Source: Nesterenkonia lutea (GTDB lineage Bacteria; Actinomycetota; Actinomycetes; Actinomycetales; Micrococcaceae). From it: a stretch of DNA of 64,000 bases. Shown one piece after another: positions 42,720 to 52,060 of this stretch (position 1 is the first letter of the stretch; each line of letters opens with the position of its first letter). The stretch lies in NCBI RefSeq assembly GCF_014873955.1, contig NZ_JADBED010000001.1:868001-932000 (forward strand). Reading direction: 5' to 3'. The position numbers and the translations under genes are program-made. The notes beneath the pieces are model-generated. The model worked only from the letters and a program-made list of their open reading frames with translations, searched no databases and was not told the DNA's origin.

Positions 42720-42851
42720 TCAGATGATGTCCTCGCCGGCCTCACGGGCCTTCTTCCAGTCTGAGAAGAAGGCATGGCCGATCACGATCATGACGCCGAG
42801 AACGATCGCGGGCCACATCAGGAAATAGATGCTCAGGGAAAGGATGCTCAT
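42720..42851 (-). CDS. 43-aa single-span partner of the adjacent sodium:solute symporter
   Basis: This 43-residue peptide begins MSILSLSIYFLMWPAIVLG, has one membrane helix and ends in a charged tail (DWKKAREAGEDII). Its ATG overlaps the symporter stop by 4 bp (ATGA on the minus strand), so translation is coupled. Small peptides of this pattern are annotated elsewhere as putative transporter small subunits beside SSS-family genes. The size and overlap make it an auxiliary subunit candidate. Confidence 0.8.
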   Translation of the reverse strand: MSILSLSIYFLMWPAIVLGVMIVIGHAFFSDWKKAREAGEDII

Positions 42852-44563
42852 CGTCGGTCTCCTACTGGGTTCGGTTCGGGTGCGGTGGGTGTCGTGTCGT
42901 CTGTCTCGGCGGACGGGGTCGCGGCGTGGTCGTCGTCGAAGTCGCCGGTCCGCTGCGCGATCAGTGCGAAGTCGAACTCCGCGCTGCCGCGCACTGACAT
43001 GGCCCAGCAGACGACGGTGCTGACCGCATAGGCGACAAGCGAGGCGCTGAGCGTGGCGTAGTCATGCAGGAACCCGATCACGAAGGGCGCTGAGACGACG
43101 GCGGCCACCACCGCGACCACCTTGGCCACCTTCACGCCGAAGAAGCCGAAGGACATCAGCCCCAGGATCACCGCGATCCCGATCACCGAGAGCACATCGA
43201 CGAAGAGCCCGACCACCCCGGAGAGCGGGATCCATTCGAAGCGCACCGGCACGAAGCAGGCCAGCGCGGCGAGCACCGAGACGGTGAACGCCTTGTTGGT
43301 GACCTTCTTCCAGTAGAAGCTGGCCAGGACCGGGAAGACGAGCGCGCCCCAGAGCGCGCCGACGAACACCAGCAGATCGAGGATGCTCAGCTCCAGGCTG
43401 GCGAGGCTCACCGCCGCAGCGGTGGCGAGGAGCATGGTGACCCGCCCCACGACCAGCATCGTCTTCGGGCTGGCCTTCCCCTTGCCCGCCACGTTCTGGC
43501 CATACACGTCGGCCATCATGATCGAGGACATCGCGGCCAGATCCGAGTCGGCGGTGGAGGAGAGTGCTCCGATGATCATCACGAAGAAGACTGCCAGCAG
43601 CACCGCCGGCAGGTAGCTCGCGGCCATCTCCGGGATGATGTTGTTGAGGTCGCCGCCGGTGGGTTCGAATCCCAGATAGAGGGCCATCACGCCGAACATG
43701 CCCACACCGATGACCATTGCGCCGTAGCCGATGGTCGCGGTGATGAAGGTGGGCTTGATCAGATCCTGGCGCACGGCGAAGAGTCGCTGGGCGATGGTCT
43801 GGTTGCCGATCGCGTAGGCCAGCACCGCCGCGATGTACGGTGCTCCCTGATTCAGGAACGCCTCGCTGGAGAAGAAGCTCTGCTGCTGCGAGGAGAGGTT
43901 CTGTGTTCCCGTTTCGAAGGCGGACGGGAAGTCTGCGGCGATGAAGATGAACGGAATGATCACGGCGACGGCCCCGAACATCGCCATGACCTGGATGAAG
44001 TCGGTCAGCACCGAGGCACGGAAGCCGGACCACAGCGTGTAGAGCAGCACCCCGGCCGCCACGGTCAGCACGCCCTGGATGAAGGTGAAGGGAGAGAGCA
44101 TCGCGATGAGCACGCCCCCGGCGATGAAGTTGGACATCAGCGAGATCAGGCTGCCCACCACATTGGATCCGGCGAGCATCAGCTGGCTCGAGCGTCCATG
44201 CCGGGCGTACATGACCTCGGCGATGCTGTGAGCCTTCGGGGCGACCTCGCGGATGCGTTTTCCGAAGGGGTAGATGAACAGGATCATCAGCGCGCCCCAC
44301 AGGCCATAGTGGATGGGTCCGGAGATGCCATAGGTGTAGCCGGCCTCGGCCGAGGCATACATGGAGGAGGCCCAGATCCAGGTGGCGGTCATGCTCGCAG
44401 CCGAGATCCCGAAGCCGATCTTGTTGCCCGCGGTCATGTACTCGTCGGCGTTCTCCTTCTTCTTCCTGATCCGGTGTGAGATCAGGTATGTCCCTCCGTA
44501 GAAGGCCACCAGCAGCAGGACCACTGTCACCGCACCGAACTGCACCGCAGTCGCTTCATTCAC
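42848..44563 (-). CDS. Sodium:solute symporter (SSS family)
   Basis: 571 aa, about 13-14 membrane helices. The N-terminal blocks YMTAGNKIGFGISAASMTAT and WIWASSMYASAEAGYTYGIS, then FIYPFGKRIREVAPKAHSIA, are close to the urea/polyamine (DUR3-like) branch of the SSS family. The substrate remains uncertain. The GTG start is at 44563. The following 43-aa gene overlaps by 4 bp. The Asp/Thr/Pro-rich cytoplasmic tail is poorly conserved. Confidence 0.85.
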   Translation of the reverse strand: MNEATAVQFGAVTVVLLLVAFYGGTYLISHRIRKKKENADEYMTAGNKIGFGISAASMTATWIWASSMYASAEAGYTYGISGPIHYGLWGALMILFIYPFGKRIREVAPKAHSIAEVMYARHGRSSQLMLAGSNVVGSLISLMSNFIAGGVLIAMLSPFTFIQGVLTVAAGVLLYTLWSGFRASVLTDFIQVMAMFGAVAVIIPFIFIAADFPSAFETGTQNLSSQQQSFFSSEAFLNQGAPYIAAVLAYAIGNQTIAQRLFAVRQDLIKPTFITATIGYGAMVIGVGMFGVMALYLGFEPTGGDLNNIIPEMAASYLPAVLLAVFFVMIIGALSSTADSDLAAMSSIMMADVYGQNVAGKGKASPKTMLVVGRVTMLLATAAAVSLASLELSILDLLVFVGALWGALVFPVLASFYWKKVTNKAFTVSVLAALACFVPVRFEWIPLSGVVGLFVDVLSVIGIAVILGLMSFGFFGVKVAKVVAVVAAVVSAPFVIGFLHDYATLSASLVAYAVSTVVCWAMSVRGSAEFDFALIAQRTGDFDDDHAATPSAETDDTTPTAPEPNPVGDRR

Positions 44564-44964
44564 GTCGTATTGTCCCCTCGTTGTGTATATGTCTCGGTCG
44601 TCTCACAGCGTGCTCTCACATGCCGGTGTCGCGGCGTGCAGACGCGCGCGGACCTCGTGGGCCGGGCTCAGCGTCTTCATGCGTGGGGACTCCGTGGCCG
44701 CGCTCGGGGCTCGTGACGCGGGCTGTGCTTCAGCCTCGGCGGAGCAGGTGCTGGCGGCGCGGGACGGTGTCCCCTCAGTGTGGGCTCCGGGCTCCACTCC
44801 GGACGAATCCAGGGTGAACCAGGCCACAAGCAGTCGACCGTAACACACCCCGAATTTTCACCGACCTCCGCCATGGCGGGCCGATGGCCTTCCGGTGAGT
44901 CCCCGAGACCTCCCTCTCGGCACAGTGCGGAGGGGTCAGCGTGGCCCGGCGGCCACTGACCCAG
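44564..44964. other. About 400 bp without a recognised gene
   Basis: The stretch holds the upstream region of the symporter gene (CATATA/TATACA on the minus strand near 44585 could be its -10 region). The open frames here have no ribosome-binding sites and no recognisable products. The right end runs into the ileS leader. Confidence 0.4.
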
Positions 44965-45230
44965 TAGACTGGTCTCAGCAGCTTCGACCCGGCCATCACC
45001 GGCGAGCTTCCGGCAGAACAGGCACCTCGGCATCGCGCCGCACGGACCTCAGTAGAACCGGACGGGTAAGCCCGTCACAGCAGTCATGGAGAGGCCCGAC
45101 GACGGCGCATCCCAGCTCCTCCCAGGAGTCAAGGGTGAAGAGTCGGCGGGCAAGCAAGGTGGTACCGCGCCCGACAGGCGTCCTTGTGAGCGTGTCAGAC
45201 CATCAGCTCAGCACCACAGCAGGACGGACC
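44965..45230 (+). promoter_or_regulatory. T-box riboswitch controlling ileS translation
   Basis: The conserved T-box AAGGTGGTACCGCG is at 45156-45169 and can pair with the uncharged tRNA acceptor end. A short stem I region contains the candidate specifier ATC (Ile) at 44995-44997, in the usual context GGCCATCACCGG. A hairpin GACGGG-TAAG-CCCGTC is at 45061-45076. Downstream, CGTCCTTGTG (45179-45188) pairs with CACA-GC-AGGACG (45215-45226), masking the ileS ribosome-binding site. There is no T-run, so control should be at translation, as in other actinobacterial ileS leaders. Stem boundaries are approximate. Confidence 0.9.
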
Positions 45231-45233
45231 TCC

Positions 45234-48200
45234 ATGACTGAGAACAGCTCTCCCGTGTATCCACGCGCCTCTGCCCCCTCCGGCGGGCAGCGCAGGGTCC
45301 CAGCCTCCCCGCGGTTCCCCAAGATCGAAGAGGGAATCCTCGCGGAGTGGGAGCAGGACGGCACGTTCCAGGCCTCCATCGAGAACCGGCCCCCCGAGGA
45401 CTCCACGGGGGAGCCGAACGAGTTCGTCTTCTATGACGGTCCCCCCTTCGCCAACGGACTGCCGCACTACGGGCATCTGCTGACCGGGTATGTCAAAGAC
45501 CTCGTGGCCCGCTACCAGACTCAGCGGGGCCGCCGCGTGGAACGTCGCTTCGGCTGGGACACCCACGGGCTGCCTGCCGAGCTGACAGCCATGAAGGAAC
45601 TCGGCATGACCGACAAGGCTGAGATCGAGGCGCTGGGCGTGGACAGGTTCAACGATGCCTGCCGTGCCTCAGTGCTGAAGTACACCGGGGAGTGGGAGTC
45701 CTACGTCAACCGTCAGGCCCGCTGGGTGGACTTCGAGAATGACTACAAGACCCTCAACGTCGACTACATGGAATCGGTCATCTGGGCCTTCAAGACGCTG
45801 CATGAGAAGGGCCTGACCTACCAGGGGTTCCGCGTGCTGCCGTACTGCTGGAAGGACGAGACCCCGCTGTCCAACCATGAGCTGCGCATGGACGACGACG
45901 TCTACAAGGAACGCCAGGATCCCTCGGTCACGGTCGCCTTCCCGATCACCGGCGGGGGGAGGCACGGGGATGCACTGGTCGGGGTCAATCTGCTGGCCTG
46001 GACCACCACCCCGTGGACCCTGCCCACCAACTTCTCAGTGGCCGTGGGACCGGAGGTCCAGTACGTGGTGGTCGAAGCCCCGGCCGATTCACCGCTGCCG
46101 GGTCGACATATGCTCGCCGCCGAGCTGCTCGGCGCCTATGCCAAGGACCTCGGCTTCACCGACGCCGAGCCCGGCGACGCGACCCAGACCACCGCGGCGG
46201 AAGACGCGGCCGCAGCCGTCGTCGCCCGCTATCCGGGCACGGACCTGGCGGACCTCGAGTACACCCCGCTGTGGGACTACTACACGGACACCGAGGCCTG
46301 GGGCACCCAGCACGCGTTCCGGGTGCTCGTGGAGGACTACGTCACGACCACCGATGGCACCGGTCTGGTCCACCAGGCCTCCGCGTACGGTGAGGAGGAT
46401 CAGCGCTCCTCCGAGGAGGCCGGGATCCCGGTGATCCTCTCGGTGGACGAGGGCGCCCGGTTCCTGCCGATGTTCGCCCAGCCCACCGCCTCCGGCGGCA
46501 CCGCGCTGGCGGAGATCGCCGGCGTTCAGGTCTTCGAGGCCAACCGCATCATCATCAATGAGCTTAAGGCCTCGGGCCGCCTGGTCCGCGAGGCGTCCTA
46601 TGTGCACTCCTACCCGCACTGCTGGCGCTGCCGCAACCCGCTGATCTACAAGGCCGTGACGTCCTGGTACGTGGCGGTGACCCAGGTCAAGGAGCGGATG
46701 CTCGAGCTCAACGAACAGATCAACTGGATCCCGGGCAACGTCAAGCACGGTCAGTTCGGCAAGTGGCTGGAGAACGCACGGGACTGGTCCATCTCCCGCA
46801 ACCGCTACTGGGGCAGCCCGCTGCCGGTCTGGGTCTCGGACGACCCCGAGCACCCGCGCACCGAGGTCTACGGTTCTCTGGAGGAGCTCAAAGAGGCCTT
46901 CGGCGACTATCCGCGCAACGCCGAGGGCGAACCGGATCTGCACCGTCCCTGGATCGATGAGCTCACCCGGCCGAACCCCGACGACCCGACCGGGCGCTCC
47001 ACGATGCGCCGCGTGGAGGATGTCCTCGACGTCTGGTTCGACTCCGGGTCCATGCAGTTCGCCCAGGTGCACTACCCGTTCGAGAACTCCGAGTGGTTCG
47101 CCGAGCACCACCCGGCGGATTTCATCGTCGAATACATCGGCCAGACCCGCGGCTGGTTCTACACCATGCACGTCCTCGCCACCGCGCTCTTCGACCGCCC
47201 CGCCTTCACCAATGTGATCAGCCACGGGATCGTGCTGGGCTCCGACGGGCAGAAGATGTCCAAATCCCTGCAGAACTATCCGGACGTCTCCGAGGTCCTG
47301 GACCGCGACGGCTCCGACGCCATGCGCTGGTTCCTGATGGCCAGTCCGATCCTGCGCGGCGGCAATCTCGTGGTCACTGAGGAGGGCATCCGGGAGAGCG
47401 TCCGCCAGGTGCTGCTGCCGATGTGGAACGCGTGGCACTTCTTCGCGCTCTACGCCAACACTGCTGATGGCGGTGCCGGTTACCAGGCGAAACCAGTGGG
47501 AGCCGAGGACGTCGCCAGCCCGCTTGACCGCTATATCCTGGCCGCCACCGGCGACCTGGTCCGCGAAGTCACCGCCTCGCTGGACGCCTACGACGTCTCG
47601 AGCGCCTGTGAGTCGCTGCGCCGGTTCTCCGACACGCTGACCAACTGGTACATCCGCCGCTCGCGCTCGCGCTTCTACGCCGAGGACTTCGCCGCATATG
47701 ACGTGCTCTACACGGTGCTGGAGACCTTCGCTCGGGTGGCCGCCCCGCTCCTGCCGCTGATCAGCGAGGAGATCTGGCGCGGTCTGACCGGAGGCCGCTC
47801 GGTCCACCTGGCCGACTGGCCTGACCCGGAGGACTACCTGCGCGACGAGCGCGCAGTGGAGCTGATGGAGCTGACCCGCACGGTGAGCTCCGCCGGCTCC
47901 TCGCTGCGGAAGCAGGCCAACCTCCGGGTGCGCCAGCCGCTGGCCAAGCTCAGCGTCGTGGTGCCGCAGGCCGAGGCGCTGGAGGGCACCTATCAGCAGA
48001 TCATCGCCGACGAGCTCAATCTCAAAGCGGTGGAGCTGCTCGACGCCACCTCCACGAATCCCTCGGACTGGGGGATCGGCCAGCAGCTGGTGGTCAATGC
48101 CCGCGCCGTCGGACCTCGCCTGGGCAAACAGGTGCAGCAGGCCATCAAGGGGGCGAAGTCCGGGGACTGGTCAGTGGAGTCCGGAACGGTCACCGCAGGC

Positions 48201-48575
48201 GGTCTCGAACTCTTCGAGGGCGAATACACCCTGAGCACCACGGTCTCCGAGCAGCTGGGGGAGAGCGCCGTCACCGTCCTGGACGGGATCGGCGGCTTCC
48301 TGGTCCTGGACACGGCGCTGACCGAGGAGCTGATCGCCGAGGGCACGGCGCGTGACCTGATCCGCAGCATCCAGCAGGCCCGCAAGGACGCTGATCTGCA
48401 GGTCTCGGACCGGATCGAGACCACCGTCACCGCCGCGCCGGCTGTCGTGGCGGCGCTGCAGGCACACCAGCAGCTCGTCCGTGAGGAGACCCTCACGGTG
48501 GATCTGCACCCCGTTGCCTGCGAGACTGCAGCAGAGCCCAAGATTCATGTGTCCGTCGTCGAAGGAGCCCGGTAG
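45234..48575 (+). CDS. ileS: Isoleucine--tRNA ligase
   Basis: 1113 aa. Class I synthetase. The HIGH motif HYGH is at residues 78-81 in [14 protein letters not shown], and KMSKS at 674-678. The editing domain lies between them. The start at 45234 follows AGGACGGACC, the site masked by the T-box leader; the frame is open further upstream but that sequence is the riboswitch. The N-terminus carries a 35-residue disordered extension. The stop overlaps the folC GTG by one base. Confidence 0.96.
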   Translation: MTENSSPVYPRASAPSGGQRRVPASPRFPKIEEGILAEWEQDGTFQASIENRPPEDSTGEPNEFVFYDGPPFANGLPHYGHLLTGYVKDLVARYQTQRGRRVERRFGWDTHGLPAELTAMKELGMTDKAEIEALGVDRFNDACRASVLKYTGEWESYVNRQARWVDFENDYKTLNVDYMESVIWAFKTLHEKGLTYQGFRVLPYCWKDETPLSNHELRMDDDVYKERQDPSVTVAFPITGGGRHGDALVGVNLLAWTTTPWTLPTNFSVAVGPEVQYVVVEAPADSPLPGRHMLAAELLGAYAKDLGFTDAEPGDATQTTAAEDAAAAVVARYPGTDLADLEYTPLWDYYTDTEAWGTQHAFRVLVEDYVTTTDGTGLVHQASAYGEEDQRSSEEAGIPVILSVDEGARFLPMFAQPTASGGTALAEIAGVQVFEANRIIINELKASGRLVREASYVHSYPHCWRCRNPLIYKAVTSWYVAVTQVKERMLELNEQINWIPGNVKHGQFGKWLENARDWSISRNRYWGSPLPVWVSDDPEHPRTEVYGSLEELKEAFGDYPRNAEGEPDLHRPWIDELTRPNPDDPTGRSTMRRVEDVLDVWFDSGSMQFAQVHYPFENSEWFAEHHPADFIVEYIGQTRGWFYTMHVLATALFDRPAFTNVISHGIVLGSDGQKMSKSLQNYPDVSEVLDRDGSDAMRWFLMASPILRGGNLVVTEEGIRESVRQVLLPMWNAWHFFALYANTADGGAGYQAKPVGAEDVASPLDRYILAATGDLVREVTASLDAYDVSSACESLRRFSDTLTNWYIRRSRSRFYAEDFAAYDVLYTVLETFARVAAPLLPLISEEIWRGLTGGRSVHLADWPDPEDYLRDERAVELMELTRTVSSAGSSLRKQANLRVRQPLAKLSVVVPQAEALEGTYQQIIADELNLKAVELLDATSTNPSDWGIGQQLVVNARAVGPRLGKQVQQAIKGAKSGDWSVESGTVTAGGLELFEGEYTLSTTVSEQLGESAVTVLDGIGGFLVLDTALTEELIAEGTARDLIRSIQQARKDADLQVSDRIETTVTAAPAVVAALQAHQQLVREETLTVDLHPVACETAAEPKIHVSVVEGAR

Positions 48576-49951
48576 TGGCAGAGGAACTCGATCAGTTCTC
48601 AGTGGCCAGCGTCTACGCTGAGCTGCTCTCCCGCGCGCCGGAGAACAAGATGGAACCGCGCATGGAGCCGATGTTCGAGGCGATGGACCTGCTGGGGGAG
48701 CCCAACAGGTCAGCCCCGGTCATCCACATCACCGGCACCAATGGCAAGACCTCCACGGCTCGGATGATCGAGGCTGGTCTGTTGGCCCACGACATCCGCG
48801 TGGGCCGCTACACCTCCCCGCATCTGTCCTCGGTGACAGAACGCATCTGCCTCGATGGACAGCCCGTGGATGACGAGACCTTCGTGCGGATCTGGGATGA
48901 GGTGCGCCCCTTCATCAGCATGGTCGATGAGTCGCTCAGCGGCCGCGGGGAGGTCCCGCTGACCTATTTCGAATGCGTGACCATCCTGGCCTTCGCCGTC
49001 TTCGCCGACGCGCCGGTCGATGTCATGGTGCTGGAGGTGGGCCTCGGCGGCATCACCGACGCGACCAATGTGGCCGACGGATCGGTCAGCGTGATCACTC
49101 CGATCAGCCTGGACCACACCGAGCTGCTGGGTGACGATGAGCGCGACATCGCGCTGGAGAAGGCCGGCATCATCAAGGAGCACGGCTTCCTCATCTCCGC
49201 CGCGCAGGTCCCCGCCGCCGCCGATGTGCTGCTTGCGCAGGCCCGGGAGAAGGCCGTGCCCTATCGCTTCGAAGGCGTCGAGTTCGGTGTGGAGTCCCGG
49301 GTCCCCGGAGTGGGCGGCCAGCAGCTGAGCGTCTCCGGCCTCGCCGGGCGCTACCCGGACATCCTGCTGCCGCTGCACGGCGCGCATCAGGCGGAGAACT
49401 TCGCTGTGGCCGTCGCCGCGCTGGAGGCGTTCATCGGCGGGGGCACTCAGGAGCTCAACATCGAGCACCTGCGGCTCGCCGCAGAGAACGTCACGGCCCC
49501 GGGACGCCTGGAGACCCTGCGGACAGGTCCCAGCATCATCATCGATGCCGCCCACAACCCGGCGGGGATCGAGGCCAGCGCGCAGGCGCTGAAGGAGAGC
49601 TTCGGCCTGTCCCGGCTGGTGCTGGTGGTGGGGATCCTGCAGGACAAGGACGCACGCGAGATGCTCACCTCGCTCTACAAGGAGTATGAAGGGCTGGTCG
49701 AGGACATCTGCTTCACACAGTCCACGTCGCCGCGGGCCATACCCGCCGGGCAGCTCGGCTCCCTCGCACTGGATGTGGGCTACGCAGAAGAAGACATCTA
49801 CGTCACCGAACGGCTGGACGACGCCATCGACTGGGCGGTCGGACGCGCGGACCAGGCCGACCCCGGGCTGGTCGGGGGAGTGCTGATCACCGGATCTGTC
49901 ACCGTGGTCGGTGAGGCGCGCACGCTGCTGGGCGCACCCGAGCCGACATGA
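48575..49951 (+). CDS. folC: Folylpolyglutamate synthase / dihydrofolate synthase
   Basis: 458 aa. Adds glutamate to folates (and probably joins glutamate to dihydropteroate). The Mur-ligase ATP-binding loop is GTNGKT (54-59), with later motifs VLEVGLGGITDATNV, SLDHTELLGDD and DAAHNPAG. The GTG start shares a base with the ileS stop, so folC is coupled to ileS and probably under the same T-box. Confidence 0.94.
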   Translation: MAEELDQFSVASVYAELLSRAPENKMEPRMEPMFEAMDLLGEPNRSAPVIHITGTNGKTSTARMIEAGLLAHDIRVGRYTSPHLSSVTERICLDGQPVDDETFVRIWDEVRPFISMVDESLSGRGEVPLTYFECVTILAFAVFADAPVDVMVLEVGLGGITDATNVADGSVSVITPISLDHTELLGDDERDIALEKAGIIKEHGFLISAAQVPAAADVLLAQAREKAVPYRFEGVEFGVESRVPGVGGQQLSVSGLAGRYPDILLPLHGAHQAENFAVAVAALEAFIGGGTQELNIEHLRLAAENVTAPGRLETLRTGPSIIIDAAHNPAGIEASAQALKESFGLSRLVLVVGILQDKDAREMLTSLYKEYEGLVEDICFTQSTSPRAIPAGQLGSLALDVGYAEEDIYVTERLDDAIDWAVGRADQADPGLVGGVLITGSVTVVGEARTLLGAPEPT

Positions 49952-50499
49952 GCGGGCCGGTGGACGAGTCGAAGAACGAGCCGGGGGGCGAACAGGGAGG
50001 AAAGAGGCAGGAGCGGAGCATGCCCAGACAGACCCGTGCACAGCGCGAATGGCGCCCTGGGCAGGTCAAGGCCCCACGATCGGTGAAGACGCTGTTCGCC
50101 TCCACTGTGCTGTGCCTGGAGGGGGTGCTGATGTTCTTCTTCAGCCTCGCGGCCTGGGGGCTGAACCAGAATGAGTGGTATGCCTGGTGGCTGCTGGGCG
50201 GATCGCTGCTTCTGGGGCTGGTCCTGATCCTGACCTGCGCCGTGCTGCAGCGTCCCGGCGGCTTCGTGCTCGGCTGGGTGCTGCAGTTCGTGATGCTCTT
50301 CGGCTTCATCGCCGTGGCGCTGGTGACCAGCACCGGTCTGATCGTCCCGCTCGCGGCGCTTCCCGGCGTGGCCTTCATGGTCTGCTGGTGGTACGCCGTG
50401 AACAAGGGCGAGCAGCTGGATGACGAGAAGATGGAGAGATTCCGGGCGGAAGAAGCCCTGGCACAAGAAGGCACTAGTGAGGAGAACAAAGATGACTGA
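49948..50499 (+). CDS. DUF4233 membrane protein
   Basis: 183 aa. A polar N-terminus of about 45 residues is followed by four predicted membrane helices and an acidic C-terminal tail. DUF4233 proteins are typically encoded between folC and ndk in actinobacteria, which matches here; their function is unknown. The ATG overlaps the folC stop (ATGA). An internal ATG 30 codons in (MPRQTRAQREW) has its own purine-rich upstream region and is a possible alternative start. Confidence 0.85.
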   Translation: MSGPVDESKNEPGGEQGGKRQERSMPRQTRAQREWRPGQVKAPRSVKTLFASTVLCLEGVLMFFFSLAAWGLNQNEWYAWWLLGGSLLLGLVLILTCAVLQRPGGFVLGWVLQFVMLFGFIAVALVTSTGLIVPLAALPGVAFMVCWWYAVNKGEQLDDEKMERFRAEEALAQEGTSEENKDD

Positions 50500-50905
50500 A
50501 CGTACCCTGATCCTGGTCAAGCCTGACGGCGTGGGCCGAGGCCTGACCGGCGAGATCCTGCGCCGGGTGGAGGCCAAGGGCTACCGAATCACCGCGCTGC
50601 AGCAGCTTGACGCCAGCACGGAGCAGCTGGCTCAGCACTACGCCGAACACGAGGGCAAGCCCTTCTACCAGCCGCTCGTGGACTTCATGCTCTCCGGGCC
50701 TGTGGTCGCCGCGGTCCTCGAAGGCGATCGGGTCATCGAGGGCTTCCGCTCCCTGGCCGGAAGCACTGAGCCGACGACGGCGGCGCCGGGCACCATTCGC
50801 GGTGACCTCGGCCGGGACTGGGGCGAGAAGGTGCAGAAGAACCTGGTCCACGGCTCGGACTCGGTGGAGTCTGCCGAGCGTGAGATCGGCATCTGGTTCA
50901 GCTGA
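50492..50905 (+). CDS. ndk: Nucleoside diphosphate kinase
   Basis: 137 aa. Transfers phosphate from ATP to nucleoside diphosphates. The active-site His120 is in NLVHGSDS, and the N-terminal block LILVKPDGVGRG is present. The ATG at 50492 is chosen for family length and AGGAG at 50479. It overlaps the DUF4233 gene by 8 bp, and the ileS-folC-DUF4233-ndk string is likely one operon. Confidence 0.96.
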   Translation: MTERTLILVKPDGVGRGLTGEILRRVEAKGYRITALQQLDASTEQLAQHYAEHEGKPFYQPLVDFMLSGPVVAAVLEGDRVIEGFRSLAGSTEPTTAAPGTIRGDLGRDWGEKVQKNLVHGSDSVESAEREIGIWFS

Positions 50906-50920
50906 GCCGCATCAGCATCT

Positions 50921-50953
50921 AGAGAGTGCATGAGGCTTCCAGAGAGTGCATGA
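50921..50953. repeat. Two copies of a 13-bp direct repeat, 20-bp period
   Basis: AGAGAGTGCATGA occurs at 50921-50933 and 50941-50953. The second copy runs into the left arm of the following terminator hairpin, so part of the terminator arm is duplicated upstream. Confidence 0.7.
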
Positions 50954-50996
50954 CTGAGGCCCGAGCCCGCCTGACGGGGCCCGGGCCTCAGTCATG
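50949..50996. terminator. 20-bp bidirectional terminator after ndk
   Basis: The arms 50949-50968 and 50977-50996 pair over 20 positions with one A-C mismatch and an 8-nt loop. It lies between ndk and the convergent ABC exporter gene. Confidence 0.8.
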
Positions 50997-51019
50997 TCTG
51001 TAGTCTGGGTCGCCTCCGG

Positions 51020-52060
51020 TCAGCGGATGCTGCTGGTCCCGGCCTTCTTGGGTCGCGTCCCATCGGTGAAATCCACCTTGATGGGGTTCAGCTGCAGGCG
51101 GGTGCGTTCGTAGACCACCTTCGCTGAGCGCATGCGGTCATTTGACTTGTGCGCGGTGTACTCCTCGTACTGCTGGCAGACCCACTGGGGGTCGCCGTCG
51201 GCGAGCATCTCGCCCTGTTCGATCCAGATGACACGGGTGCACATCTGCTTGATGGTCCCCAGCGAATGGGAGACCAGGAACACGCAGCCGGCCTTCGCCC
51301 GGACCTCGTCCAGGCGTTTCTTGGTGCGGGCGCGGAACTGGGCATCGCCGGTGTTCAGCGCCTCGTCGATCAGCAGGATGTCCGGGTCCACGGAGGTGGC
51401 GATGGCGAACTGGAGCCGTGATGCCATGCCGGAGGAGTATGTCTTCAACGGCATGTCCAGGGCATCGGAGAGCCCCGAGATCTCCACGATCTGATCGTAC
51501 TTCGCGTCGGCCTGCTCGGGGGAGAGTCCCATGGCCAGACAGCCCAGGCGGATGTTCTCCTTGCCGGAGATGTCTTTGACCAGGGCGGCGTTGACGCCGA
51601 GCATCACGGGGGTGGAACTGGCATAGACCTCCCCGCTGGTGGGCCGGACCTTGCCGGTGAGCAGCTTGATCAGGGTGGACTTGCCGGAGCCATTGGTGCC
51701 GATCACGCCGATGGACTCGCCGCGGTTGACGATGAAGCTCAGGTTGGACAGGGCGGGGACCTCAGTCCAGCCTGCGCCGGTGACCTTCTTGACGGCGCGG
51801 GTGAACCGGCCCTGCGAGTGCTTGTACTCGGTGGAGGAGCGCACCCGGTAGGTCATCGAGGCGTCGTCGACGACCAGGCAGACATTCTTCGGGTCCACGG
51901 TCTGGACCACGGGAGTCTGCCGGGTGAACGGGTGGTCGTCCCAGCCGCCGTCTTCGGCCATGTCGTCGTCATCGAACTCGATGGCGAGGTCTTGGGCGAT
52001 CAGGTCGGCGTCGGAGCTCCGATTCATCCTGCGCGGAACATACCGTGTCGAAGTGCTCAT
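51020..52060 (-). CDS. Polysaccharide ABC exporter ATPase (Wzt/TagH-like)
   Basis: 346 aa. Walker A is GTNGSGKST (121-129), the signature YSSGMASRL and Walker B ILLIDEALNTGD are typical of polysaccharide/teichoic-acid exporters. An acidic, disordered N-terminus of about 55 residues precedes the domain. The ATG overlaps the permease stop by 4 bp. The short C-terminal region lacks the carbohydrate-binding domain of long Wzt proteins. It powers export of a lipid-linked surface polymer. Confidence 0.9.
   Translation of the reverse strand: MSTSTRYVPRRMNRSSDADLIAQDLAIEFDDDDMAEDGGWDDHPFTRQTPVVQTVDPKNVCLVVDDASMTYRVRSSTEYKHSQGRFTRAVKKVTGAGWTEVPALSNLSFIVNRGESIGVIGTNGSGKSTLIKLLTGKVRPTSGEVYASSTPVMLGVNAALVKDISGKENIRLGCLAMGLSPEQADAKYDQIVEISGLSDALDMPLKTYSSGMASRLQFAIATSVDPDILLIDEALNTGDAQFRARTKKRLDEVRAKAGCVFLVSHSLGTIKQMCTRVIWIEQGEMLADGDPQWVCQQYEEYTAHKSNDRMRSAKVVYERTRLQLNPIKVDFTDGTRPKKAGTSSIR

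Noticed and set aside
44895..45233. 113-codon in-frame extension upstream of ileS
   Set aside because: The region is the T-box leader, has no ribosome-binding site, and IleRS homologues begin near the ATG at 45234.
45150..45233. Transcription-attenuating terminator in the ileS T-box
   Set aside because: No T-run follows any stem; the downstream helix instead masks the ribosome-binding site, indicating translational control.
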